From Dysidea avara (lineage: Eukaryota > Porifera > Demospongiae > Dictyoceratida > Dysideidae), in NCBI RefSeq assembly GCF_963678975.1, contig NC_089285.1:8480694-8544693 (forward strand): a stretch of DNA of 64,000 nucleotides, in the 5' to 3' direction. This document shows positions 44,850-56,236 of this stretch, in pieces (within the stretch, counting starts at the first letter, position 1; the number at the start of each line of letters is the position of its first letter). The notes under the pieces were generated by a model. That model searched no databases, was not told where the DNA came from, and saw nothing but the letters and a program-made list of their open reading frames with translations. Made by a program: the position numbers and the translations under genes.

Positions 44850-45050
44850 TGACCGGTGAACCCATGCATACCGCATCTGAAATGGCACCACGTGTCCTAG
44901 CTATATCAAATATCATCTGAAAAGTGAAGTATCCATTCTGCTTCATTGTCAGCTATGTTCAATCCATTAAACAGTAGTACAAATCAAGAACTGTTTGAAA
45001 AGCACCACTGCAATCAAAATAGCCACTATAAAAAATAGATGATTTCCGTT
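44850..45050. repeat. dispersed repeat, copy 2 of 3
   Basis: Contains GGTGAACCCATGCATACCGC, AAGTGAAGTATCCATTCTGC and GTTCAATCCATTAAACAGTA in the same order as the copies near 42300 and 45920. Confidence 0.65.
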
Positions 45051-45495
45051 TCGAAGGGAAGCCATCACATGCTACCGTCAAATTGACGCTTTTCGCTGTC
45101 AACAAAGATGAATGGGACGCATAGTATTCGCTTGAAGAGGTTTAGTGAATAAGAGTTTTATCTTATCGTAAACTTCCTTCCCCTCTTAGCATTCTACAAG
45201 GACCACCCGCTTTATTGAAATAAATTAATTATCGTGTCACCGCTTAATTCAAGGTATTCTACAAACATAATTTTTATTTCAACACTTTCAACATACTTTA
45301 TTTATTTATTTTTTATTACCAGTTCTCCAACTTAAAGTCATCATAGAGACTAGCTACTTTCCCCAAGCCCACTGAAATACAAACAAATTTGGGTAACATG
45401 ACAAGGTAAGCAATAAATTTATTTCCACTGACCTTAACATTATACATACAGCTCCATACATTCTATTCTTCATTCTTGTGATCTAAGAACATGTC

Positions 45496-45545
45496 ACCTG
45501 AGGAAGCTGTCAAAAGCAGAAATGCATTGTGACTAGTATAAAGTT
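45496..45545 (+). ncRNA. possible hammerhead-ribozyme-like motif (Penelope-like relic)
   Basis: CACCTGAGGAAGCTGTCAAA followed by AGCAGAAATGCATTG contains the hammerhead core strings CTGAnGA and GAAA around a minimal stem (GCT with AGC). Short hammerheads of this form are known from Penelope-like retroelements. No Penelope reverse transcriptase is seen nearby, stems are weak, and the match may be a decayed copy. Confidence 0.35.
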
Positions 45546-45743
45546 CTTAGTTACCTGACTATTGACAATACTATTGTCAGAGTCTCCTGGAATTCTGAAC
45601 AATGTCACAGAGTTCCGTCTACCATCTTCTCTCTTACCAATCACCTCTTAACACATATCTTAACTTACTACAGCATTAAAATTAAACATTTTATTATTTA
45701 CATTTTTTTCTCTCTCCACCACACAAGTAGCATTATCGAAGAC

Positions 45744-45866
45744 ATGGATAGTAGTCTCCTGGATGTGTCTGCAGATATCATCGGTGAGACCCCCAAGAAG
45801 AAGCCTATGTCTCCGAAGTCATTTTCCAAGGACGTTGTTGAACGCCTGGCAATAGTAACACCATAA
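45744..45866 (+). CDS. short exon-like ORF, unknown
   Basis: Forty codons reading MDSSLLDVSADIIGETPKKK then PMSPKSFSKDVVERLAIVTP, with balanced composition unlike the AT-rich surroundings. A copy of the dispersed repeat follows directly. No family recognised; it could be a retroposed or exonic fragment of a host gene. Confidence 0.25.
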   Translation: MDSSLLDVSADIIGETPKKKPMSPKSFSKDVVERLAIVTP

Positions 45867-45919
45867 GGTAGAGTCGATGCTGCCGAATTCTTAAGTTCCA
45901 ATACTGTTCGAAAAGCATC

Positions 45920-46065
45920 TTTGCAATCCATGCATACCGAAACAAAGAAATGGTGTTGCGCGTCCCAATTGTATCAATTATCATCTGTAAAGTGAAGTAT
46001 CTGTTATGCTTCATTGTTGGCTATGTTCAATCCATTAAACAGTAGTACAAATCAAGAACTGTTTG
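45920..46065. repeat. dispersed repeat, copy 3 of 3
   Basis: Starts CAATCCATGCATACCGAAAC and carries AAGTGAAGTATCTGTTATGC and GTTCAATCCATTAAACAGTA in common with the copy at 44850. Confidence 0.65.
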
Positions 46066-46169
46066 AAAAGAGAAATAAGTGATCTAAATTTTCTTCGAGA
46101 AGCATTACATACTATTCAGTTTAACCACAATGTACAATAATTTAATTGTCAGCCATGGTAACAAGCCAC

Positions 46170-46370
46170 GATATGTCAATATATCACGATACACGATATA
46201 CCAATACGGTTTGACTTTGTATCGATACAGCGATATTGTCTTAAAATGATACGATACGCGATATATCGATATATTGTTGCATCTCTAGTACTTGGTATCG
46301 GTACTTGTACCTGCAGATACTTCCCAACTGAGTACTTGGTAAGAATCGGTGCAGCCCTACTGAAAATCTG
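46170..46370. mobile_element. hAT-like end sequences
   Basis: A block rich in CGATATATCGATA ending GCATCTCTAG, next to AATCGGTGCAGCCCTACTG. Both are typical of hAT termini (TAGAGATGC and CAGTAGGGCTGCACCGATT when reversed). They appear to be two abutting element ends; interiors are absent. Confidence 0.45.
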
Positions 46371-46379
46371 GTCCTACAG

Positions 46380-46480
46380 CCTGTTTAAAAATGTTATAAA
46401 AGGTGCAGAAAGGAGAAAAATCCATGACTGGACATGGATATCCGATTTATGCTCAAGCACTTACAGGAGTCTGCCAGGTG
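46380..46480 (-). repeat. SINE-like repeat, copy 1
   Basis: Shares CCTACAGCCTGTTTAAA, GGTGCAGAAAGGAGAAAAA and ATTTATGCTCAAGC with the copies at 51560 and 51830, but has lost the box B region. Confidence 0.55.
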
Positions 46481-46509
46481 GTCAAGTTCTTTTCTCTTTG
46501 TCAATTTCA

Positions 46510-47190
46510 TGTATATGTATCCATATAAACTCTAGAGCTGTACAAGGTAACTTACCTATTTAGCAAAGTTTGTCTTCAGTTTAGTGCAATATGCCTCGGA
46601 GAACACAGTAAATCAATGATCAAAAGCATGTCTCTTTTTCAATGTGCTAAAAATAAGAGGTGTGGTTGATTTGACTGACCGCGTTTACTGTAGTACATCT
46701 AGACCATTAAGGGATGTGTCGCATGCTACATTATTACTGACACTGCTAAACCATAAGTCCACATGATCAGTCATATCGTGAAACTGTTGGTACGCTGTCT
46801 ACTAGCTGGTAATCAATACTTATGTATGGTAGTGAGTCACAAAGTACTTCTTACTGCAGAATGAGCGTTTTCAGCAATTTTGTGGTGTGTAATTCGACAT
46901 AATTTCATTGCATGAGGATGACGACCAGCATGTTTAAAGATCAAATGAAAAGCATGGTGCAGAGGTAGACCGACCAAAAATTGGGTTTTGAAGTTTAAAA
47001 AAAATATACATAAGTGTTTCACATGATGTATGGCCTTATAGGACTAAGACCTTTTCATAATATAAAATTTTTCTTTCTAAGATTTTTTCATGGGCTGGAT
47101 TTTATGGGAGTCGTACATCATTTAGGGGGATCCCTACTATACAGTATAGTAGTATTGTATGATTCATTGTTTTAGCATATTAATCAGTTT
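46510..47190. other. no gene seen
   Basis: AT-rich DNA without recognisable repeats or coding signals on either strand. Confidence 0.45.
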
Positions 47191-47196
47191 TTTTAA

Positions 47197-47848
47197 CCCT
47201 TAAATGCGCATGAAACTTTTAAGGAATTAAGCCGTTAATGCACACGTAACTTTTAAGGAATACGTGTTTAGACAAAGCAAACTTATATGGTGAGGCAAGA
47301 TAGCCTTTCCTAACTCTATTAGCCTAAAACGATATATCAGCAGAAAGCTTATTCATTGGCCTACAGTACTTGGGGAAGGCTAAATAACCACTGTAAGAAG
47401 AATAACGTCTCACTTTATCACAACAGCATATTCTTCGTCTTGTCTGTCGTATTGATTGTGGGTTTAATCATGTGAGCTGTATATAATCTGATTCGCCATT
47501 GAATGGCGATTTGACTGATACTTGTTTGCAGCGATTTGGACCAACTGAAAAGAAGGTATGGATCATTTTCTAAAGGTATGTAACACATTTTTGTAGTTCT
47601 TTGCTAAGAATTATTTTGATGGTGAGTTTTTAGTTCCTATTCTTTGGCCGTAGGGTAAACCCCTAGGTATCATTGTATTGCTTATTACATCACGAGTAGA
47701 ATGACACATATTACAAAGCCATACGGTGAATGCTTCAAAAGTTACAGCACTTTGTTTACAGCCATGCGTAAAAGCCTATATATAGGCTTATGCGTTTTCC
47801 AGGGGTATGCATAATCTGCCTATATATAGGCTTATGCACGTTTAAGGG
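47197..47848. mobile_element. piggyBac-type MITE with TTAA target duplication
   Basis: Ends CCCTTAAATGCGCAT and (reverse complement) CCCTTAAACGTGCAT, each flanked by TTAA (47193-47196, 47849-47852), the invariable piggyBac target. A near-end block is internally repeated (CCTATATATAGGCTTATGC twice at 47775-47840). 652 bp, no transposase. Confidence 0.85.
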
Positions 47849-47852
47849 TTAA

Positions 47853-48885
47853 ATATTATGTTGATTCACATTGTCATTACATCATTAGGGTAAAAGTGCT
47901 GGAAAGGTACACGGAAACTTTTCTCTATGTGGGGGAGGATGGAAAAGCATCACCATCAGTCCCAGTGAATGGTGTAAACAGAATGACTGTGGTGTTCGCT
48001 TCTATCATGTTTATTCTTTCATTAGTCATGTATTTTATAAGTGGAATATTTATTGTATTGAAGTATGATTGCTTATAGAATTAAGCAGGTGGTGTTTTGC
48101 CAGTTAAACTCGTAACTTATTACTGTTACTTGCAACTATAGTATGTACAAGTTGAGCTGGATCCTGAAAAACAGCTAAATTAAAAGTTTTTTTTCTCAAC
48201 AGAGTTAACATTTCAGCCAACCAGATGATAGGTGGTAACAATGGTGGATCCAGGATGGAGCATAAGTGGTGACAATGGGGTATAAAACTCATGAAAATAT
48301 GCACATTTTACTACTGTTTATTACAGATTCACCTAAAACTAAAGCAAACCAAAATCAAACTAGTTATGAAATTGTTACCCAGCACCTTTGTGCGTACTAA
48401 GCCCACTAAAAAATAAATATTATTACTGTGCAGACCTCTGAAAAGAGTATGATGCACAGATCACAAACAAACAAATTACAATTAGCTTAATCAATCTTAA
48501 TAATTCAGGGGGGTGGTATGTGTCCCCCCCCCTTCCTGCATCCCTTTCAATAAAAATTGCATACAAGATCAAGATACTCTAATAGAGCAGTCACTCTAAA
48601 AAAGCAGTCACATTGTTCACGAGGCATTGTAGCTTAACTGTGAAGCTGTGAATAAGGATACAAATAAGGATTTTTATATACTTTATAGTAAATACATTTG
48701 GTAAAGGGCAACCATTATTGCTGTGACCTTTTTTTTTTGCTCTTCAACCTTTTTACAGCAAAGTGCACCCCCCTTTCAAAACTCTGGATCTGCCCTATAA
48801 TTCTTGCTAGACCAGCTATAGTCTTAGCTTACATTGATCAATGTTGGGGTAGAGAATTCCAAGAGTTTGATAGTGGAGGTAAAGA
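47853..48885. other. repeat-derived spacer
   Basis: Holds a copy of the AGCTGGATCCTGAAAAACAG repeat near 48150-48230 and an inverted GATCAAGATACTCTAATAGA motif near 48568. No gene is supported. Confidence 0.45.
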
Positions 48886-48889
48886 AGGA

Positions 48890-50200
48890 ATATAGATAGG
48901 AATATAGATAGGAATCAATTCGATAGGAATCAATTCTTGTCATTGGTTGTATAAACCTCTTGCTATGGCCTCTTGTATCATGTAATTGGTACAGGTGTTA
49001 GGTAGGAGCTTGCTGAGATGTCAATAAAGCGATTAGTAATCTTAAACATCATAACAGCTTTCTATTCTCTACATTTAGCAAGGGTCGGCCAGTTAAGGTT
49101 TGTTAGCATTTGTGTAACACTGGCATAGGGGAGAAGTTATTCATCACAAATCTTGCTGCTTGTCTCTAACTTCTATCATATAGATATCCTTTTGTGTGTG
49201 GTGACCAAATAATGGCTGCATGTTGCATAATCTAATATAGCCAGCAATAATAGGCTTTATCATCACTCTGTAACAATTGCTTTTAAGTTCAAGTGGACAG
49301 TTATACAAGTTACGTTGCATAAAACCTTTGGTTCTGTTAGCCTTGTTGGTAATTTGTTTATATGTTCAGACCAAGTAAGATTATGACTAGTTACACTTAA
49401 ATACTTAGCATGGGCAACTTCCTTAATTTCTTCATTTAGGATTTAAAATTGGATGTTTTTGTTGGTTATTCTGAGAAACTCACACTTTTGAGGGTTAAAT
49501 AATTGTCATTTCCATTCATCAGCACATTTTCCAAGAGAATCCCGAGATCTCTGTAGCTGTTGGCAGTCCTGCTCTGAATGAGTAGTAGCATTTAATTTTG
49601 GATAATATCCCATTTGGCAAAGCATTTATGAAGCACAGGAAGAGTAGTGGGGCCAAGACAGTGCCCTGGGGTACACCAGAAGTTACTGTAGATGGATCAC
49701 TCTGCTGACCTTCAACTATTACACACTGGCATCTTTGCAGAACAAAATGTTGTATCTAGTCTAGTAATTTTCCTCAGATACTATATTTGGGTACTGGCAC
49801 AGGATGCCAGTATTCCATCAGTGTAACAAACTCTTAAGTTATCTACGTCAACATGTCAAATTCCCCTGTAAATCATTGTTGTTTACACTGTAAGGTTTTA
49901 AATAAATAATGATGGAGTTATGCTAGTGGGATACTTTGTCAAATGCCTTCGAGAAATGTAAAAAAAAAAGTCAGTCTAGATCTGTTCATTTTTGTTTAAG
50001 TTCTCAGCAAAATCATTTACTGTTAGCAATAGTTGAGTTTCACATGATCACCCTTGGAAGAAGTCATGTTGTTGATCACACAAGATGTTATATTTAGTAA
50101 GATGAGCATAAAGTAATATGTGAATAGACAATGTGTTCTAATGGACAAGTTAATGACATGGGTCAATTGTTACTAGCTGTCACCTCTTTTAACCAGTGGT
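48890..50200 (-). mobile_element. CR1/L2-like LINE fragment, heavily decayed
   Basis: Minus-strand blocks CETQLLLTVNDFAENLNKNE (near 49980-50045), a degenerate DF.KAFD region, CQCVIVEGQQSDPSTVTSGV and PQGTVLAPLLFLCFINALPN (near 49610-49730) mark reverse transcriptase. Downstream sequence to about 48890 agrees in order with the C-terminal part of the other LINE copies here. Frames are broken throughout and no endonuclease is present. Confidence 0.75.
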
Positions 50201-50400
50201 ACAATATTTGTTACTGCTGTTTAAGACATTCCAGAGTGTTTAAGACTCTGCAAAGGCCAGCAATAATCAACAGTGAGACACTGTAAGAGGTGATCATTTG
50301 CTGCTTCAAAAAATGCAGCAAAATTAAATTGCCAACAAGAGAACCTGGCTCTCCCCAACCACTTACAACTTAGTGCCCCTCCCCTTGCCAGCTCCTGGGT
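50200..50400. mobile_element. hAT-like repeat with GGCAAGGGGAGGGGC end, copy 1
   Basis: Shares AACAGTGAGACACT, GAGGTGATCATTTGCTGCTT and GCCCCTCCCCTTGCCAGCTC with the copy at 63730-63968. In that copy it ends GGATCCGCCCCTGG, a hAT-like terminus when reversed (CAGGGGCGGATCC). Confidence 0.6.
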
Positions 50401-50659
50401 GATAGCATAGGTGTCAACAACACTGTTTAGGAAAGAGCTGTAATGGACACAACACTTTTATGGCTTCCATATAGGAAAAGTATGGTAAAAATTTTGATTG
50501 GCTGTAAATATTGTGCCAGACATTTGAATGTAAAGAGTTTTAATAGATTTAGCAGGTCGAGCAGTGCTACAAATGAGCCAAATTTCAAGATCGTGTGTAA
50601 TTGCATCTGTGAGTTATTAATGTTTTTGAGGATCCAGCTCAACGCATACATATAAAACT

Positions 50660-51555
50660 GTTTAGTTTATGTTTATATATACATTACCAATATACAAAGT
50701 GACTAATAATATCAAGAGTATAATTACTTTGTGTGCTAGTCTTAAGCTGAACTACCACCTCATTATGTGACATGATCACATTGTTGAACATACAATGTGT
50801 ATTTAAGTTTCATTCATTCATTTGAGGTGAGCTTTGTTACTTCATTGTGACCAGGTGTTACTCAGTGAATCACTCACATTCAAGGAGTTGAAGAAAATGT
50901 GCAATAGTCACCAGAAATGCAATTGAAAAGCAAAAAAAAAAACACCTTACGAAATTGTAAATTACAGTACATCTTGAAGATGGCTAAGGCATACCTAATG
51001 ACCCGACCTTCATGCATGGTCACCTTTTATAAATACCACCCTCTTTACAAAGACCACCTCTTCACAATGTAAAAATAAGCAAAGCTCCAAACATTTATTT
51101 CATGACTTGATCAAAACAGCTTAGGTCAGCTAAAAAGGCTAGGCTCTTACAGTCATCATCTCCTTACGAGTCCTTATTTTCTTTAATATAGTACAGGTTG
51201 CAGTGTACTAGCTACGTATATACTGTACACTTCACTTGTATGGAATTTTTTGACACATTCTGTAATGACTCGAATAGTAGGTAATTTTATTACTACAAGC
51301 AATGAAGTTACTAATCTCATTACTATGGTAGAAGATCCCTATTTCCTTCACCTTTTTGCAGGTTATGTACATATAGTACTACAATGTAGGGCTGAAATGA
51401 TCATGGATTTTTAGTATTTGAGGACTGTATACGCAGTGTTATACAGTGCTTGTTCCTGACAAGCAATATTAGTTAAATTACATGCATCAATCAAATTCTA
51501 TAGCCTTTCATGATACATCATGTGAGCTGGGTTGTATGATCTTATTGGGTACTAA
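50660..51555. other. no gene seen
   Basis: About 0.9 kb of AT-rich sequence; no domain, repeat or splice structure recognised. Confidence 0.45.
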
Positions 51556-51559
51556 TTTT

Positions 51560-51685
51560 ACAACCCTTGGGTGCAGAAAGGAGAAAATAATCTATGACCG
51601 TGGCTGGACCTGGGCAGCTTCGAACCTTTAGCCATCTGATTTATGCTCAAGCGCTTGCAGGGGTCTGCCAGGCAGTCAGGATGTT
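51560..51685 (-). repeat. tRNA-derived SINE-like copy
   Basis: The minus strand contains GGTTCGAAGCTGCCC, close to an RNA polymerase III box B, about 40 bases after a weak box A-like TGGCAGACCCCTG; spacing is as in a Leu/Ser-type tRNA. Copies near 46380 and 51830 share flanking GGTGCAGAAAGGA. Best read as a tRNA-derived SINE, not a functional tRNA. Confidence 0.55.
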
Positions 51686-51829
51686 TTATCCTTGTTATGT
51701 ATCAATGATTTCCCAAAGTAGCTACCCCAAGTGGAACTAAACAGACATGGTTTCCGACTTTCCGTTAATTATGGTTTTATAGCACAGGTGCTGAAGGTCT
51801 GTAGGACACCTGGTCCTACAGCCTGTTTA

Positions 51830-51935
51830 AAGATGTTACACTAAGTATGTTTAAAAGGTGCAGAAAGGAAAAAAATTCATCACTACATGTGGATCTGAAC
51901 AGCCTTGAACCTGCAGCCCTTTGTGACTTTGACAA
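51830..51935 (-). repeat. tRNA-derived SINE-like copy, degenerate
   Basis: Shares AAAAGGTGCAGAAAGGA and a box B variant on the minus strand (GGTTCAAGGCTGTTC). It sits just upstream of the TA-flanked transposon. Confidence 0.5.
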
Positions 51936-52099
51936 AACCAGGCCTCCACACACATCAAAACATGTCATGGGGAATTCATTTAATGACCGTACTGCGGTTT
52001 TCCAGGTTCTTGCAATTCAAAACGTGATGCGCTAACAAAGTGCGCAACACACGCACATGCGCAAAAGTTCATTTGGTTATTAGTGAAAACCGCAGTGAG

Positions 52100-54583
52100 A
52101 TGGCGGGTGTGCCGGGAACTTCCTTGCGAATTAATCATCCAAGTGGGGCTTCTAGCCAAGCAAGCCAAGGAGCCTTGAATATAAGAGGAATAGTAGTAAC
52201 TCCTTTGACGACTAGCTCGAGATATCAACAACCCATCACCACTATGCCCGCCGTATTGGTTAGTAAACTTCTGTGTTGAGTATCATGTGCAGTCATTTAT
52301 TATGCATTATGGGGAAGACTATAGTGTTTTAGTAAACTATTACATCCTTCTTTTGTTGTGGCCAATGTTGAAGGAACACGAAATGATTCTTTAAGTACTT
52401 TTTTCAGGTTGGTTGTCGTACTGAGCTGGCGTAACCCTATTAGCTATATTCCTATGAAAAAGTTTGCGGACATTTGCTATACTTTTGTTCATGGCAAAAA
52501 TGCCAGCTGGAACAGGCATGTCCAATACATTTCGATTGATTAATTATTGTGTACCGCCTGCCTCAAGTCTGTTTAGTAACTTTCCGAATTTGATATGTGT
52601 AAAGCAACTCTGCGATAGTAGAAGGAAATTTAAGGTCGTCATTTTAAGGTTGAAAATCTCTTACTTTTCTATGGCGAATTGAATGGTGGATATTTGGAAA
52701 AGAACGTTCTGAGCTATTTTGATGTCTTCATAGCCATTAACCTTTAGTGTTACAACAAAACAAAAACACTGAACTAGTTCTGCAGGTTAGTTTGTGAAAA
52801 TTACAGTGTTCCATGATTGAGCAAAATAATGTCCAACCCATGTAGCAAACTTCTTCATATGTAAAGCCAGATGTAAGTAACTGGCACTGTATCTTGTTGA
52901 TGGAGTACAATCATGTCTAGTGTTACTCATAGACCACTAGGGGCTGGTTGCACGCAGTACATGGCTGAATTCATTTCATTATTATTCCCCTTCATCATAG
53001 TGCATGGTCCGTAATCTTTAGTGTTCCTGTATCATAGAATTATCCCAACCTAAATCAGTGCTCCACTGTTGATATAGTTCAATCTAGCATTGTCAATAAG
53101 TCAGGTGCTTCGTGGTCAAGTGTTTTCATCTAGATTGTTTTGGTCTGGGATGTAATTACTTTAGTATTAGGATTATATATAACTTGTTCGGGAAGAATGA
53201 CTCAGCATGATTAACAGAATAATGATGACACATTACATGCACAACAGCAACAGTTACTACACACGTGATCATATGATTACATAATGTGTTTTCTAATTAG
53301 AATCCCTACTACATATCTACATCCTATTTAAAGTCTCAGTCATTTCTTATACAGTTTTGTACTCAATTCTATGTATTTTGAAACATCATGCATGTGATCA
53401 CTTTAGGCTGTATACAATCGTTAGAAAAACATGCAACGATATCTAGTAATATACCAATAAACATGATCAGTGTACTTTCTTGTAACCTCCTCAAGCACGC
53501 AGTTTTAGGTATGATGTGCACATTAATCATTTTGATGAACCTGTATTAAAGCAATAATGATTTCATTGCTAATAATTAATAGCTGTTACAAATGAACCTA
53601 GCTTTTACAAAGGGAGCCAGGAGTTAGACTTTAAAGCAATAATAATTTTGATCATATAACTAAAGAATGTATTGTATTTTCCTATTCTGCTCCAATATTC
53701 CTAAGTATTCAATTAAACTTTATATGTAGCTAAATGATAAGTGGATATTACATGCATATAATTGGTTTTACAGACCAGCTACTTCTACAAGGTGAAGATA
53801 ATTCCATCTAACCGAAAGAGGGAAGCTTTAATTAGAGAGCTACACCACTTTAATAGCCGATTCTCGTGTGTAATGGACTTGAAAGTGAAACTAATGGATC
53901 AGTTTGGGACACAAGTTCCAGCAACAACTACGTTTAATGTTGGGTACTTCGAAGGTCGGCAGTCCATGAAGATGTGGGTCTGTAGTCAGGATGATTTGGA
54001 TAAAATGTATTTGTCATTTGAATCAGCAAAAAAGAGGGATATTCTTTTGTGGTGTGATGGATATGAAGATGGAAGTAATCAGAAAAAAGACACAAGTACA
54101 AAGCAAGCTGATAGGGAAGCAGAAATTGATAGGCTTGTAGATGAACTGAAGGAAATTCATTCTGATGAGGACTACACTGAACCACAATATCGCTTGTGGG
54201 CACGAATGATTCAAAATGGTATTCATGTAAGTAAACAAGATCCACCACGAATTCCTCTGATTACTGGTGTTGCACCAGCCCAAAAGAAGCGAAAACGAAT
54301 GGATGATGTGGAGCAAACCATTATCTCTACAGCAAGTGCTTTGGTTAAGGCAGCCTTCAACCCATCACAAGTCAGTACTACACAGTCTCCTTCTTTTCAA
54401 CAAACTGTTATTGCAAGTACAAGTGAAAGTCAACCTTCACCTGGAAAAGCTGCAGAGATTAGAGGCAAATGCCTTAGTCAATTGAGTGTGCTGAAAAGGT
54501 TGTTTGATGATGATGTTTTGACAGAAGAAGAGCTCAAAGAGCAAAAAAGTGAAATTTTTAGGACTTTGCGTAAACTTAATTAA
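52100..54583 (+). CDS. accessory protein of the IS630/Tc1 element (PB1-like)
   Basis: Exon 1 (52100-52258) reads MAGVPGTSLRINHPSGASSQ to TTMPAVL; exon 2 (53774-54583) starts TSYFYKVKIIPSNRKREALI. The 1,515-bp intron has GTTAGT and TTTTACAG ends and phase 0, giving 322 residues with no break. The region KVKLMDQFGTQVPATTTFNV, GYFEGRQSMKMWV and DILLWCDGYED resembles a PB1-like fold; then comes EPQYRLWARMIQNGIHVSK with PPRIPLITG, a Lys/Arg patch (KKRKRMDD, possible nuclear signal), and a C-terminal helix pair (LFDDDVLTEEELKEQKSEIF) like a SHOCT module. I recall similar unnamed sponge proteins. Its role is unknown; position suggests a transposase partner. The in-frame TTG/ATG-free start of exon 2 supports splicing. 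Confidence 0.78.
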
Positions 54584-54671
54584 GTGAGAGTAGTGATGAC
54601 AAGTGTTGTTATCACATGTGATTATATAAACTGTTATTTGTGTTTACAACATTGTTATTGTGTGTGTGTGT

Positions 54672-55684
54672 TTACATGTTGTAAATACCAGATGCTTTAA
54701 TCCATTCTTTACAATCGTTTGAAGATACTGATGAGAATGCTGCATAGATTATTGTATCAATATCTTCCAAAACTTGCATCTCTAATTCCATACTTTTCAT
54801 TGCAGTTTTAACCTTAGAAAATGCATTCTCAATGGGATTGTAGTCTGGTGAGTAAGGGGGCAGAAAGTGCAAGATAGCACCAGTGTCTTCAATTACATCA
54901 ACTACTTCTTTTGTGTGGTGAATAGAACAGTTATCCATGATGACTACACTGTTTTTGTTTACTCCATCAAAAGGCATCAATATATTTACCAAATGTTTTA
55001 GAATTATATCATAAAATACTTCACCATTCACACCACCCCGCACTATACTGCAGCCTAAAATTCCTTCAATGGAAAGGAATGAAATGACTGAAACATGTTC
55101 ACCTCTGATTAAAAGCTGCTGATTCCTTGCTGGCTTCCCTCTTATACTGTATCCTTTTCTCCTTAGAGCATCTCTTCTATCAGTTCCTGTTTCGTCTAAA
55201 AATATCATCATTTCAGGAGTGTAGAGGGACACATCATCAGCATACTGCTTTCTTAAATCCTCATCTCTTTGAATTGCATATTTGGACATCTGTTGGTGGG
55301 TGAAGCCAGCCTTGTGCAAGTATTTACAAAGGCAACTTAAGCTCACAACTACACCTAGCTGGATTCCAACTCCAGTTGGATCTCTCTAAGATATATTCCT
55401 GGCTTTGTCAACAGTAATTGAGCTAGAAAAAACTGCACCGGTTCAGTCAGCTTCCTAAATGCATTCTCAGCTGGATATGGTTTCTTGTTCACATCTCCTT
55501 TTGTTCTAAAGAGCATGTAAATTCTGTGCACAGTGGTAGGATCAATGCATAAATTACTAGCCACTTCTTTATCAGACAATTTCATAACTTCCTTTTGCCA
55601 CACAATCCGCCATCTAATATCGTCACTGTAAGCACTAGCGCGAGACGGTTCACAGCTATACCTTTGCCTTATTAATGATGTCAT
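54672..55684 (-). pseudogene. IS630/Tc1-type transposase (DD34E), one frameshift
   Basis: DDE transposase for the surrounding element. The first part (55684-55355) begins MTSLIRQRYSCEPSRASAYS and has a helix-turn-helix pair (KLSDKEVASNLCIDPTTVHR). The second (to 54672) carries the catalytic residues: Asp in MIFLDETGTDRRD, Asp in VVIMDNCSIHH, Glu in PPYSPDYNPIENAFSKVK, with 34 residues between the last two. The halves differ by one frame around 55350-55360 (LREIQLELES against GIQLGVVVSLSCLCKYLHKA); a one-base indel is the simplest cause. Apart from this it is full length, about 335 residues. It ends 88 bp from the accessory gene. Confidence 0.88.
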
Positions 55685-55787
55685 GGTTTACCGGGGGTAC
55701 CGCGTAAATTTAAAAATCCGCGCATGCATGAGCGCACAAAGTTAGCGCATGACGCTTTGAATTGCAAGAACCTGGAAAACCGCAGTA

Positions 55788-56235
55788 ATAATATAGTGAA
55801 GTAGCCCCCAAATCATTGCACTTTTTCATAAAAGCATGAAATTCCACATAAATAGTATCAAATCAAGAAGTAATTTAGGGTCACCTCTAGGATTTTAACG
55901 AAACTTGGTGTTTGTAGTACCTGTGGTGGTCATCACCCATACAAATTTTTAGCCCCATAGCCACAAAGTAATTATGGAGATTTATGACCACAAATTGGTC
56001 CATCTGAAGTACAAAATTAACTATAAATTTGTACAGTGTTAATATTTAAAATAACGTAAATCTTCACCACTTAAAAAAGACTGTTGATTGACCTTTTTCA
56101 AGTGATGCTTAAATTATGGGATATCAGTTTAGCTGAGATTGAAAAGTTCTTAGATGAACACTTTAAGCCTTAATATTTCAAAAAAAAAATTAGTATTGTT
56201 TAAAATTCTAAAATAATAAATTTTTGTGTGGAACC
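55788..56235. other. no gene seen
   Basis: AT-rich spacer with no supported feature. Confidence 0.4.
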
Positions 56236-56236
56236 A

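Larger units (their letters stand above)
51992..55785. mobile_element. two-gene IS630/Tc1-type transposon, TA target duplication
   Basis: Both ends read CTGCGGTTTTCCAGGTTCTT in perfect inverted orientation and stay similar for about 55 bp (GCAATTCAAA, ATGCGCTAAC). TA flanks each end (51990-51991, 55786-55787). Inside are two convergent genes separated by 88 bp: an accessory protein (plus, two exons) and a DD34E transposase (minus, one frameshift). A second gene is unusual for Tc1/mariner-related elements, which normally encode only the transposase. The element is otherwise uninterrupted. Confidence 0.92.

Noticed and set aside
51560-51685. Functional tRNA gene
   Set aside because: Box B is good but acceptor stem and anticodon arm do not fold, and related copies lie nearby; better read as a SINE.
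53762-53773. Start of the accessory gene at the beginning of its long open frame
   Set aside because: The frame begins at TTG, not ATG, and TTTTACAG fits an acceptor; the upstream exon at 52100 joins in phase.
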